Source: Acidobacteriota bacterium (lineage in GTDB: Bacteria; Acidobacteriota; Terriglobia; Acidiferrales; UBA7541). Taken from it: DNA of 11,452 nt. Position 1 is the first letter of the stretch. The number at the start of each line of letters is the position of its first letter. Shown in pieces: positions 1 to 6,726 of the stretch. The stretch lies in the NCBI GenBank assembly GCA_003224195.1, contig QHYP01000037.1, positions 1,779 to 13,230 of the forward strand. The letters are read 5' to 3'. Made by a program: the position numbers and the translations under genes. The notes beneath the pieces are model-generated. The model saw only the letters and a list, made by a program, of their open reading frames with translations. It was not told the DNA's origin and ran no database searches.

Positions 1-973
1 GCGGCGGAACATAGTTCAGCGAGTCCTGGAAGAGGGGCTCGAGCGCGGCGGCTGCTTGCGCCGTCGTTACGCCGGGCTTGAGCCGCGCAAAGGCTCGCAG
101 AAAGAGTTGCCGCGTATTCGGACCGCGGTCGGTGGATTCGTTCAGAGCGAGTGGGAGCAGCAGGTCGGCGCGCGCCAGAGTCGGCATCTCAAAACTCGCC
201 GGGAGCACGCCGATGATGAGGGTAGAATGGCCATCGAGCGAGACGTTTTTGCCGACAATTTGTGGATCGCCAGCAAAGCGGGAACGCCAGAGGCCGTAGG
301 ACAGCAGGGCGGCGCGCGGCGCCTTCGGGTGGTCCTCTTCGCGAGTGAAATTGCGGCCCAGAATCGGCTGAATGCCGAAGGCGGGAAGAAACGAGGCGTC
401 CGCTTGACCGCAACTCAAGCGCGCAGGATTTTGCTCGGTTAGGTCGCAATCCACGCTCCCGGGATAAACCGCGGTGGTTGCTTCAAAAGGCGCCTGCCGG
501 CCGCGCCAGTCCACATAGTCGGCGGCGAGCATGAATTCACGCGAATCGAAGGGGGCCATGACACCGAAAGAGACAAGGCGCTCATCCTGCGGATAGAGTG
601 CACGGAGAAGAACGGCATCAACGACACTAAAAATGGCTGTGTTGGCGCCGATGCCGAGGGCGAGGGTTAGGACGGCGACGGCGGTGAAGCCGGGAGATTT
701 ACGAAGCATGCGAACGGCAAAGCGAAGATCCTGAAGCAAAGTTTCGAGGAACGGCAAGCCGCGCTGGTCGCGGTAGAGTGCTTTTGTTTGCTCGAGGCCG
801 CCGAATTCGCGGCGCGCGGCGAAGCGGGCATCTTCCGGGCTCATGCCGCGGCGGATGTTTGCTTCGGTGAGCGCATCGAGGTGCGCGCGCAGCTCGGCGT
901 CGAGGTCCTCGTCGAGGCGGCGCTTGCGGAAGAGCGAACGGAGGCGATTGAAGAGAATCAGCAGCCGATTCAT
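1..973 (-). CDS. ADOP-type FtsX/MacB-like permease, N-terminal part (runs off window)
   Basis: Reading the minus strand from an ATG at 973 gives 324 uninterrupted codons to the window edge; the C-terminal part lies outside. A purine-rich GGGGAAGGAA stretch about 10 nt upstream serves as ribosome binding site. Visible parts are an N-terminal cytoplasmic prefix (about residues 1-90, with FRKRRLDEDLDAELRAHL and GLPFLETLLQDLRF), a first membrane helix near 94-117 (LTLALGIGANTAIFS), and the start of a MacB-like periplasmic core (GLWRSRFAGDP, ARLKPGVT). This is the layout of acidobacterial duplicated orphan permeases, which resemble MacB/FtsX permeases but lack a cognate ATPase gene nearby. The gene starts 40 nt after the stop of the upstream permease, so it is probably cotranscribed with it. 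The first 116 residues are far more similar to that neighbour than the rest. Substrate and function are unknown; export or cell-envelope stress roles are only inference. Confidence 0.9.
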   Translation of the reverse strand, partial: MNRLLILFNRLRSLFRKRRLDEDLDAELRAHLDALTEANIRRGMSPEDARFAARREFGGLEQTKALYRDQRGLPFLETLLQDLRFAVRMLRKSPGFTAVAVLTLALGIGANTAIFSVVDAVLLRALYPQDERLVSFGVMAPFDSREFMLAADYVDWRGRQAPFEATTAVYPGSVDCDLTEQNPARLSCGQADASFLPAFGIQPILGRNFTREEDHPKAPRAALLSYGLWRSRFAGDPQIVGKNVSLDGHSTLIIGVLPASFEMPTLARADLLLPLALNESTDRGPNTRQLFLRAFARLKPGVTTAQAAAALEPLFQDSLNYVPP

Positions 974-1013
974 GACAGCGCGTTCCTTCCCCAAGAGCCT
1001 GTGCCACTTAATC

Positions 1014-3665
1014 TCATTCATAGCGGAGCGCGACGAGGGGATCGAGACGTGCCGCCCGGCGAGCAGGGACATAACAGGCCGCCGCAGCGACCCCAGCAAA
1101 CAGAATGGCCACCCCGATAAACGTCGGCGGATCGTTTGGCGCGACCTGGTAAAGCATCGTCGAGAGCGATCTGGTCGCGCCCAGTGCCGCAAGCGCTCCC
1201 ACAGCGACGCCGATCAACGCCAGCTTCAATCCCTGGCCGATAACCATGCGCATCACCTGTGCCGGGCTTGCCCCCAGCGCCATGCGGATTCCAATTTCAT
1301 GGATTTTCTGGGAAACCAGATGCGCCATCACGCCGTAGATTCCGATCACACCCAAGAACATCGCCAGCGTGCCGAAGAAAACCATCAGCCTGGTGACTAC
1401 GCGGTTGCCTGCGTCCACCGTGGCTATCAGGGTTTCCATCGGCGCGGAAGAAACAGGTTGGTTGCGGTCTACCGACCAAATCGCGTCGCGGATCGCCGTG
1501 GCCATTGTCGTGGCATCGCCCGCTGTGCGCACAGCGTACGCCAAATTCCTTGAAGGAAACTGTGTCATGGGAACGTAGATGTGCCAGCCGCGGCGTTGAC
1601 GTAAATGGTAAATCTTGACATCGTTCACCACGCCTACAATCGTGCCAACCGTACGCTGCTCGCCCAATTGAAGTTTCTTCCCGATAGGATCTTCATCGGG
1701 CCAAAGCTGTCCGGCCATCGTTTGACTAACAACTACAGATGTGGAGCTGCCGTACGCGTCGGTGGAATCAAAGAATCGGCCCTTGACTAGCCCAATCTGC
1801 ATCGTCGAAAAATAATCCCGGGATACCGCGGTGAAGGGCGCCCCCTGTCTTTCGCCGGGCTGAAGAGGCCTTCCCACGACTTCGAATTCGATGCCCTGGC
1901 CGAAGCCACCGAAGGGGACATAACTCGCCACGCTGGCGGAAACCACTCCCGGCAGGGAACGGATGCGCGCCAGCGCTTCTTCGCTGAAATTTCGCAGTTG
2001 CGAGTCTTGCGTGTATTTGGTCTTCGGCAGCGTGAGCTGTGCTGTCATGACGTTCGCCGGATTGAATCCGGGGCTGGAGCGCACTGAAATGATGAAGCTC
2101 TTTACCAGCAGTGTCGCCGAGATGAGCACCACGACCGCCAGCGCTATCTCCGCAGCCACGAATATGCGCCGCATCCGCGCGCTTTGGCTGCTGCCAGAAG
2201 CTTGGCTTGACGCTTCCTTAAGTGTCCGATTCACATCGAGCCGCGAACTCCCAAATGCTGGCGCTAAACCGAAGATAAGGCCGCATAACAGCGTGATCCC
2301 GACCGTGAATGCAAGCGTCGTGAAATCCAAGTCGACGTGTCCGTAATTCACTATGTACGCGCGAATATGACCGGGAATCTGCGACTCGATCCAGCGCATG
2401 CCCCAAAGGCCAAAGAGCAGGCCCCCTACACCCCCGAGCAAAAACAGCAACACCGATTCTGTCAGGAGCTGCCGCGCTAGCCGTCGCCCCGTTGCGCCCA
2501 GCGCCCCACGAACGGCAAATTCCTTCGTGCGGCTTGTCGCGCGTGCCAGCATCAAATTCGCCACGTTCGCGCAGGCGATAAGGAGAACCAGCCCGACAAT
2601 CGCGAAGCAGATCATCACCTCCGGCCCGCCTTCCTCCGTGCGGATTCTATCTGTCATGGAGCTGACGAGCCAGGTCAGGTTGGCGTTTGTCTGCGGAAAC
2701 TCCTTCTCGAGATGAGCAAAGAACGTCGCCGTTTCCGCTCGAGCTTGTTCCAGCGTTACGTCGGGTTTCAGCCGGCCAAAGGCAGGGATCCAGACGTTGC
2801 CGCGGTCCGCGCGCTGTTTATCGGTCAGCGCTAGCGGCGTCCACAAATTGGCGACGCCCATCAGGGGAAACTGAAAAGTTCCCGGCATCACTCCCACGAC
2901 TGTGTACGCTTCGCCCCCAATGCTGATGCTGCGTCCGATGACTTTTGGATCACCGGCGTATCGGCCTTGCCATAGTCCCCCGCTGAGAATGACCACGTGC
3001 GGTGCGCCCGAGCGATCGTCCTCCGCCGTGAAGGTTCGCCCCAGAATTGGCTTGGCGGCCAGTGCATCAAAATAATTACAGCTCACTCGTCCGCCTTCAA
3101 CCAACTCAGGAGAGCCGTCGCTCGTGAGATTGAAATTCGCGACAGTCCAAGCGACAGTCTGCTCGAACGAAGTGTTTTGTTTCTGAAAATCGAAGAAGTC
3201 CGCCGCGGAAGTAACTCCGCCGCTTGTCCATCCGTGTTTCTTGTCCTGCGTCTCGAAGATCACCAGCCTGTCTGGGTGCGGGAAGGGCAGCGGCTCAATG
3301 AACCAAGCATCGATATAGCTGAAGATAGCGGTGTTTCCGCCGATGCCGAGGGCGAGGGTGAGAATGGCGACGGCAGAGAAACCCGGACTCTTAGCGAGCA
3401 TGCGGAGACCGAAGCGAAGGTCTTGAACAAGAGCTTCGAGGAAAGGCAAGCCGCGCTGGTCGCGGTAAAGGGATTTGGTTTGCTCGAAGCCGCCGAATGC
3501 GCGGCGGGCGGCGAAGCGTGCTTCTTCAGGAGACATGCCGCGGCGGATGTTTGCTTCGGCCAGCGCATCAAGATGCGCGCGCAGTTCGGCGTCGAGGTCC
3601 GCATCAAGCTTGCGCTTCCGGAACATGGAGCCGAGGCGCATTGCGAGACTCCGCAGTATGTTCAT
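1014..3665 (-). CDS. ADOP-type FtsX/MacB-like ABC permease, complete
   Basis: An 883-residue protein starting at an ATG with an AGAGGAA ribosome binding site just upstream. In order it has a cytoplasmic prefix (1-90), membrane helix 1 (about 94-120), a MacB-like periplasmic core (about 121-348), helices 2-4 (about 350-375, 402-424, 448-472), helix 5 (about 500-525), a second periplasmic domain (about 530-752), and helices 6-8 (about 757-785, 804-830, 846-866). Each half carries the FtsX-type segment that in MacB-like transporters contacts the ATPase: TKEFAVRGALGA (380-391) and KIHEIGIRMALGA (787-799). It ends with ARRAARLDPLVALRYE, typical of ADOP proteins. The duplicated-FtsX architecture and length fit the acidobacterial orphan permease family; no ATPase gene is in the window. 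It lies downstream of padR and 40 nt upstream of a second permease. The transported substrate cannot be told from sequence. Confidence 0.93.
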   Translation of the reverse strand: MNILRSLAMRLGSMFRKRKLDADLDAELRAHLDALAEANIRRGMSPEEARFAARRAFGGFEQTKSLYRDQRGLPFLEALVQDLRFGLRMLAKSPGFSAVAILTLALGIGGNTAIFSYIDAWFIEPLPFPHPDRLVIFETQDKKHGWTSGGVTSAADFFDFQKQNTSFEQTVAWTVANFNLTSDGSPELVEGGRVSCNYFDALAAKPILGRTFTAEDDRSGAPHVVILSGGLWQGRYAGDPKVIGRSISIGGEAYTVVGVMPGTFQFPLMGVANLWTPLALTDKQRADRGNVWIPAFGRLKPDVTLEQARAETATFFAHLEKEFPQTNANLTWLVSSMTDRIRTEEGGPEVMICFAIVGLVLLIACANVANLMLARATSRTKEFAVRGALGATGRRLARQLLTESVLLFLLGGVGGLLFGLWGMRWIESQIPGHIRAYIVNYGHVDLDFTTLAFTVGITLLCGLIFGLAPAFGSSRLDVNRTLKEASSQASGSSQSARMRRIFVAAEIALAVVVLISATLLVKSFIISVRSSPGFNPANVMTAQLTLPKTKYTQDSQLRNFSEEALARIRSLPGVVSASVASYVPFGGFGQGIEFEVVGRPLQPGERQGAPFTAVSRDYFSTMQIGLVKGRFFDSTDAYGSSTSVVVSQTMAGQLWPDEDPIGKKLQLGEQRTVGTIVGVVNDVKIYHLRQRRGWHIYVPMTQFPSRNLAYAVRTAGDATTMATAIRDAIWSVDRNQPVSSAPMETLIATVDAGNRVVTRLMVFFGTLAMFLGVIGIYGVMAHLVSQKIHEIGIRMALGASPAQVMRMVIGQGLKLALIGVAVGALAALGATRSLSTMLYQVAPNDPPTFIGVAILFAGVAAAACYVPARRAARLDPLVALRYE

Positions 3666-3688
3666 AAGTTCCTCTGCCCTTCCCGACG

Positions 3689-3717
3689 AAAAAGCCTCGG
3701 GTCTGAAGACCCGAGCT
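3689..3717 (-). terminator. Hairpin plus T-run between padR and the permeases
   Basis: The plus strand has CTCGGGTC (3696-3703), TGAA, then GACCCGAG (3708-3715), a perfect 8-bp stem with a 4-nt loop. Read on the minus strand it is followed by GC and five T (3693-3689), the form of an intrinsic terminator. It lies in the 81-nt gap after the padR stop and before the first permease, so it could end or attenuate transcription inside the unit. It may alternatively be a copy of a short dispersed palindrome used as a terminator. Confidence 0.6.
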
Positions 3718-3746
3718 ACAGCTCAATACCATAGGTTCCGGCTGCG

Positions 3747-4094
3747 CTACGGGGCTCCTTCGGCGCCTGCGAGGAGGCGCGCGATGACAGCGGCCATGCG
3801 CTCCCAGCTTTCGGCTTCGGCGGCGAGCTGCTTTTTGCCGCGTTTGGTGAGCGAGTAATACCTGGCCTTGCGGTTGTTCTCGGACACCCCCCATTTGGAG
3901 CTGATCCAGCCGCGCTGCTCGAGCCGGAGAAGCGCGGGATAGAGCGTGCCCTGGTTGAGCCTCAACAAATCCTCGGAGACCTGCTGGACGCGCTGAGCGA
4001 TGCCGTAGCCGTGGAGCGGGCCGAGCGTGTCGAGAGTCTTGAGGACGATGAGGTCGAGCGTTCCCTGGAGGACTTCGGCTTTGGACGGCGGCAT
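3747..4094 (-). CDS. PadR-family winged-helix transcriptional regulator
   Basis: The open frame extends upstream to 4535, but the start is set at the ATG at 4094. That ATG has an AAAGGAGAA ribosome binding site about 6 nt before it, and the protein then begins at the family's usual place (MPPSKAEVLQGTLDLIVL). The 115-residue product is a compact PadR protein: a winged-helix domain over about residues 8-85 with LGPLHGYGIAQRV (24-36), NQGTLYPALLRLEQRGWI (47-64) and the wing/strand ARYYSLTKRGK (77-87), followed by a short C-terminal dimerisation helix (about 88-112). PadR proteins are usually dimeric repressors. In Acidobacteria a PadR subgroup is typically found next to ADOP permeases, as here. 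Three repeated half-sites in its own promoter suggest autorepression and control of the permeases. The ligand is unknown. Confidence 0.92.
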   Translation of the reverse strand: MPPSKAEVLQGTLDLIVLKTLDTLGPLHGYGIAQRVQQVSEDLLRLNQGTLYPALLRLEQRGWISSKWGVSENNRKARYYSLTKRGKKQLAAEAESWERMAAVIARLLAGAEGAP

Positions 4095-4115
4095 GCGGGT
4101 TCTCCTTTGGATGGG

Positions 4116-4155
4116 CAACAGGACGCTACGCTTGCTCCTGTTGATTGTCAACAGG
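4116..4155 (-). promoter_or_regulatory. padR promoter with candidate PadR operator (three half-sites)
   Basis: On the minus strand TTGACA (4151-4146), a 17-nt spacer and TAGCGT (4128-4123) form a sigma-70-like promoter 29 nt before the padR start. The same region holds three copies of one half-site. CCTGTTGA (4155-4148) and TCAACAGG (4144-4137) form a perfect dyad with a 3-nt centre over the -35 box. CAACAGGA (4143-4136) and TCCTGTTG (4123-4116) form a second perfect dyad with a 12-nt centre spanning the -10 box. A repressor bound here would block the promoter. Binding by this PadR is inference. Confidence 0.6.
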
Positions 4156-4222
4156 GCGCTCCTTGTCATAGACGCCGCTGGGCGGGAAATGTTTCCGGGA
4201 ATTTTGCGGGCAACAGAAACCT

Positions 4223-4249
4223 GCCGATCGGCTTGCGCGCAAGGGCCCT
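4223..4249. repeat. Run of three abutting palindromes after the lipase-maturation-factor gene
   Basis: Three perfect palindromes lie end to end: GCCGATCGGC (4223-4232), CTTGCGCGCAAG (4232-4243) and GGGCCC (4244-4249). They begin 4 nt past the stop of the membrane-protein gene on the minus strand, followed there by AGGTTTCTG. They may form weak hairpins that help end or stabilise that transcript, but there is no proper T-run. The rest of the gap up to the padR promoter shows nothing else clear. Confidence 0.3.
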
Positions 4250-4252
4250 GCT

Positions 4253-5965
4253 TCAAGGCGGGGGGATAAAGTTCCGCGGCCAGTCCACAACGAGGATTTT
4301 GCCATCCGGCTGGCGCCCGAGAGATGGCGCGTAGAGACCGAGGAGCTCGCGGCGCCACCAGAGGCCCTGGGTGCGTTTGGTCTTGAGATCGGTGAACCAG
4401 TATTGCCAGATGACGGCGCGCACCTGGCGGGGGGGCGACTCCGGAAATGGGTTGGCGGCAAACAGGGCGAGCACGTCCGGGTCGCTTTGCAGCAGCAATT
4501 GTTCGGCGTGGAGGACAAAGGGATTCTGGCGCCATTCGCCGAGCATGGCAAACCAGAGATTCCAGTCGAAGCGCGGCTGATACGGGGCATAGATGCGCGG
4601 AGCCTCGCGAGGATCTTGGGGCTTATAGCGGAACGGGTAGGGAAGCCAGGTTGTGCCGTCGTTCGAGCCCTGGAATTCGATCTCGTAGCGAAAGCGCGTC
4701 ATGCGCCCGAACAAGCCGTACTGATTGGCGATGCGGAACGGCTCGAGCGCGGTGACCGGGGCAGCGGGAAGCGGGAGAGTGCGGAAGATCTGTTGGAAGA
4801 GAAGAAACGTCATGGCGTAGAAGACCCACGCCAGGAGGATTCCGCTGAGCCAGAGGGCGATGGCTCCTATGAGCTTCTGAGCAGAGCTGAACCAGGAGGC
4901 AGTTTGACCGTCAGTAGCAGATTGTTCGTTGCGAGCGGAACCGACGATTGGCGGGGCAGGCTCGCCGGAGCCGGATTTGAGATCCAATGCGACCAGGTCC
5001 GTCTTCGGTTGACCGCTCGCCGAGGGTTGCTCGAGATTCCGGCGGACGGGAAGCGCCCGGTGCTGCGGAAGAAATTTCAGGAGGAAACGATCATCGAGAA
5101 GCAAAACTCCGAGCGCGAGCACGAGGTAATTCAAGAAAGTGTAGTTGGCCGTGAGGATGATGCCAATCTCGAACGGCGTGAGGATGAAAAAGCAGAGGAT
5201 GCGAAAGCGGCGCGGCAGGAACATCATCGAGACAACGACCAATTCGACGAGTAAGGTGAGAAACGCCGTGCTGGCGTGAAACCAGTGCGGAAGTTGCTGG
5301 ACGTACCAGCCGATCCAGGTGGGCAGCGGGCCGTTCTGATAATACTCGTCCATGGCCGTCAGGTGGCGCCACTCGGGATCGCCGCCCATGATTTTCGCCA
5401 CGCCGGATTCAAAGTAGATGGTGAACCAGAGCAACTGGAGAAGAAACCGACTGGCACGCGAGGGCGGCTGCTTTTCTCCCCAGCGCGGGCGAAAGCCCCG
5501 GGGAGCATAGAAAAAGCTGATGAAGCCAGCGGAGAGCAACATGCCGTCTGACTGATAGCCGGAAAAATCCTGGGCCGCGGCGACAAAGGAGAGAAAAGCG
5601 ACGAAGCAGACGACGAGCATGCCGCGCGGCCAGAGGTTGAGAATGAGAAGCAGCGAAGCCGCCATCCCGGCCCAGCAGAGGAGTTCCAGCGCGCGCGGCC
5701 CGCTGCCGAGCCAAAGCAGCGTCGGCGCGAACCAGTAACGCGCGGCACCGACGGCTTTGTCCACGTCTTCAAGGTACATTCCGGCAGGCAGAAGACCTTG
5801 CGGGCCGATCAGGCCGCGGATCTGGAAAACCAGCGAATAGAACGCGGAGAAATAGATGATGCCGAGCGCGCGCAGAAAAAGCCAACGCGGGAGGAGATAG
5901 CCGGGCGCGGCGCGACGTCCGGGACCCGCGAACCACCGAAGAAATGCCGGCGCCCAGGCGTTCAT
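4253..5965 (-). CDS. Lipase maturation factor family membrane protein
   Basis: A 570-residue polytopic protein. Hydrophobic segments lie near residues 26-48, 92-111, 114-131, 139-153, 174-190, 231-250, 255-290 and 365-392. A hydrophilic linker of about 60 residues (about 300-358) precedes the last helix. Signature stretches are FTIYFESGVAKIMGGDPEWR (181-200), YYQNGPLPTWIGWY (208-221), and a soluble C-terminal region with NQYGLFGRMT (414-423), PYQPRFDWNLWF (461-472), NPFP (505-508) and LWWRRELLGLYAP (535-547). Animal LMF1, an ER membrane protein needed for lipase folding, has the same order of motifs. In bacteria such proteins are uncharacterised, and the N-terminal half is related to HTTM-domain proteins. 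The ATG has no obvious Shine-Dalgarno sequence. It follows a DCC thiol-disulfide protein by 79 nt, suggesting a joint role in membrane redox or folding (inference). Confidence 0.85.
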   Translation of the reverse strand: MNAWAPAFLRWFAGPGRRAAPGYLLPRWLFLRALGIIYFSAFYSLVFQIRGLIGPQGLLPAGMYLEDVDKAVGAARYWFAPTLLWLGSGPRALELLCWAGMAASLLLILNLWPRGMLVVCFVAFLSFVAAAQDFSGYQSDGMLLSAGFISFFYAPRGFRPRWGEKQPPSRASRFLLQLLWFTIYFESGVAKIMGGDPEWRHLTAMDEYYQNGPLPTWIGWYVQQLPHWFHASTAFLTLLVELVVVSMMFLPRRFRILCFFILTPFEIGIILTANYTFLNYLVLALGVLLLDDRFLLKFLPQHRALPVRRNLEQPSASGQPKTDLVALDLKSGSGEPAPPIVGSARNEQSATDGQTASWFSSAQKLIGAIALWLSGILLAWVFYAMTFLLFQQIFRTLPLPAAPVTALEPFRIANQYGLFGRMTRFRYEIEFQGSNDGTTWLPYPFRYKPQDPREAPRIYAPYQPRFDWNLWFAMLGEWRQNPFVLHAEQLLLQSDPDVLALFAANPFPESPPRQVRAVIWQYWFTDLKTKRTQGLWWRRELLGLYAPSLGRQPDGKILVVDWPRNFIPPP

Positions 5966-6044
5966 GGCGAAGGATGATATACCGGGCGAAAGGCAGCGAG
6001 CCTTCCCGAGGGAAAGGGCAAAAGAACAGCGGCTGGTTCAGGGA

Positions 6045-6452
6045 CTACTTTCGGGGCGGTGCGGCACCAGGGACATGGGCGGTGCAGGAGCCGTCCTCAC
6101 AGATTTCTCGATTCCAGCGATAGCGATTGCGCGCGACCCAAGCATAGAATTTCTGCGCCACGAAACGAATTCCTGGAAGAAACAAGACCCAGGCCAAGAG
6201 TTTCCAGCCGGGAAGCAACATCGCGATACGAGCCCAAGCGTCCGCGCCGCTATAGACTCGGCCGCGCGAGTCCACCGCTTGCATCCAACGCAGGGCCGCG
6301 TCGCGGTCCACTTGCGGGAAACGCCGTTGCGCTTCGGGGTCGTTGGCGTCGAGGAACTCGACGAGGCTGCGGCGGTCGAAGCGGCGCACGCGCGCGGCGC
6401 TGGACCGGCACAGCGAGCAAGCTCCGTCATAGAGAACGGTGAGTTGCGGCAC
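6045..6452 (-). CDS. DCC-family (DUF393) thiol-disulfide oxidoreductase-like protein
   Basis: A 135-residue protein starting at GTG (6452), chosen because GGAGA lies about 8 nt upstream and the family motif follows at once. The N-terminus reads LTVLYDGACSLCRSSA, containing the DxxCxxC signature (Asp9, Cys12, Cys15) that defines the DCC family. The rest fits: a DRDAALRWMQ segment, SGADAWARI (68-76), a hydrophobic LPGWKLLAWVLFLPG stretch (about 80-94), then YAWVARNRYR (103-112). A second cysteine pair, ICEDGSC (Cys118, Cys123), lies near the C-terminus. The family is presumed thioredoxin-like and redox-active, but substrates are largely unknown. It is first in a probable pair with the lipase maturation factor-like gene. 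DCC and HTTM/LMF genes often occur together in bacteria, sometimes fused, which supports a shared function. Confidence 0.87.
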   Translation of the reverse strand: MPQLTVLYDGACSLCRSSAARVRRFDRRSLVEFLDANDPEAQRRFPQVDRDAALRWMQAVDSRGRVYSGADAWARIAMLLPGWKLLAWVLFLPGIRFVAQKFYAWVARNRYRWNREICEDGSCTAHVPGAAPPRK

Positions 6453-6495
6453 GCGCTCTTCTCCGTCGCTGGGGCAAGAATCGGACGAACACTTT

Positions 6496-6501
6496 ATTTT
6501 A
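6496..6501 (-). promoter_or_regulatory. Possible -10 box for the DCC/LMF pair
   Basis: The minus strand reads TAAAAT, five of six matches to TATAAT, 43 nt before the DCC start codon. No convincing -35 box lies 16-18 nt upstream, so this is a weak call. Confidence 0.25.
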
Positions 6502-6596
6502 CTCCGGCGAATCCTGCCAGCGCCGTTCCAACCCGCCCAGGCGGGCGGCGCCTCACAATTCCCTCTCAGCCCGGACCGAATGCGGAGCTCAGGTTG

Positions 6597-6614
6597 GTTC
6601 CAAATAGTTGGAAC
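6597..6614. promoter_or_regulatory. Perfect 7-bp inverted repeat upstream of the TPR gene
   Basis: GTTCCAA (6597-6603) and TTGGAAC (6608-6614) form a perfect dyad with a 4-nt centre, about 40 bp upstream of the plus-strand -35 box. A third copy of the half-site GTTCCAA occurs at 6525-6531 in the same intergenic region, just before a CCCGCC-CA-GGCGGG hairpin (6532-6545). The arrangement suggests a regulator site between the divergent transcripts. The regulator is not identified. Confidence 0.35.
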
Positions 6615-6655
6615 GGCACTAGGACCACACGGAGCACGGCGCAGGCTCGTGTCTA

Positions 6656-6684
6656 TTGACCGGCACCGTGCCGCAGCCTACCAT
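6656..6684 (+). promoter_or_regulatory. Promoter of the exported TPR gene
   Basis: TTGACC (6656-6661), a 17-nt spacer and TACCAT (6679-6684) match the sigma-70 consensus at 5/6 and 4/6 positions with ideal spacing, 42 nt before the start codon. The spacer begins with a tight palindrome, CGGCAC-C-GTGCCG (6661-6673), which may be an operator. Confidence 0.5.
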
Positions 6685-6726
6685 CGCCTCACTGCCCACA
6701 GCTATGAGTATTCGACAGGAGGAAAC

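Noticed and set aside
4095..4535. Upstream extension of the PadR frame to a 262-residue protein
   Set aside because: The added stretch is Pro/Arg-rich with no family match, overlaps the end of the lipase maturation factor gene and the padR promoter, and the ATG at 4094 has a good ribosome binding site and begins at the PadR homology.
4403..5254. 283-residue plus-strand frame opposite the lipase maturation factor gene
   Set aside because: It is a charged shadow of the real minus-strand gene, with no recognisable domain and no proper ribosome binding site.
6439..6726. N-terminal extension of the TPR protein by 96 residues
   Set aside because: The ATG at 6727 has a perfect AGGAGG and a signal peptide right after it, while the extension contains the promoter and overlaps the divergent DCC gene.
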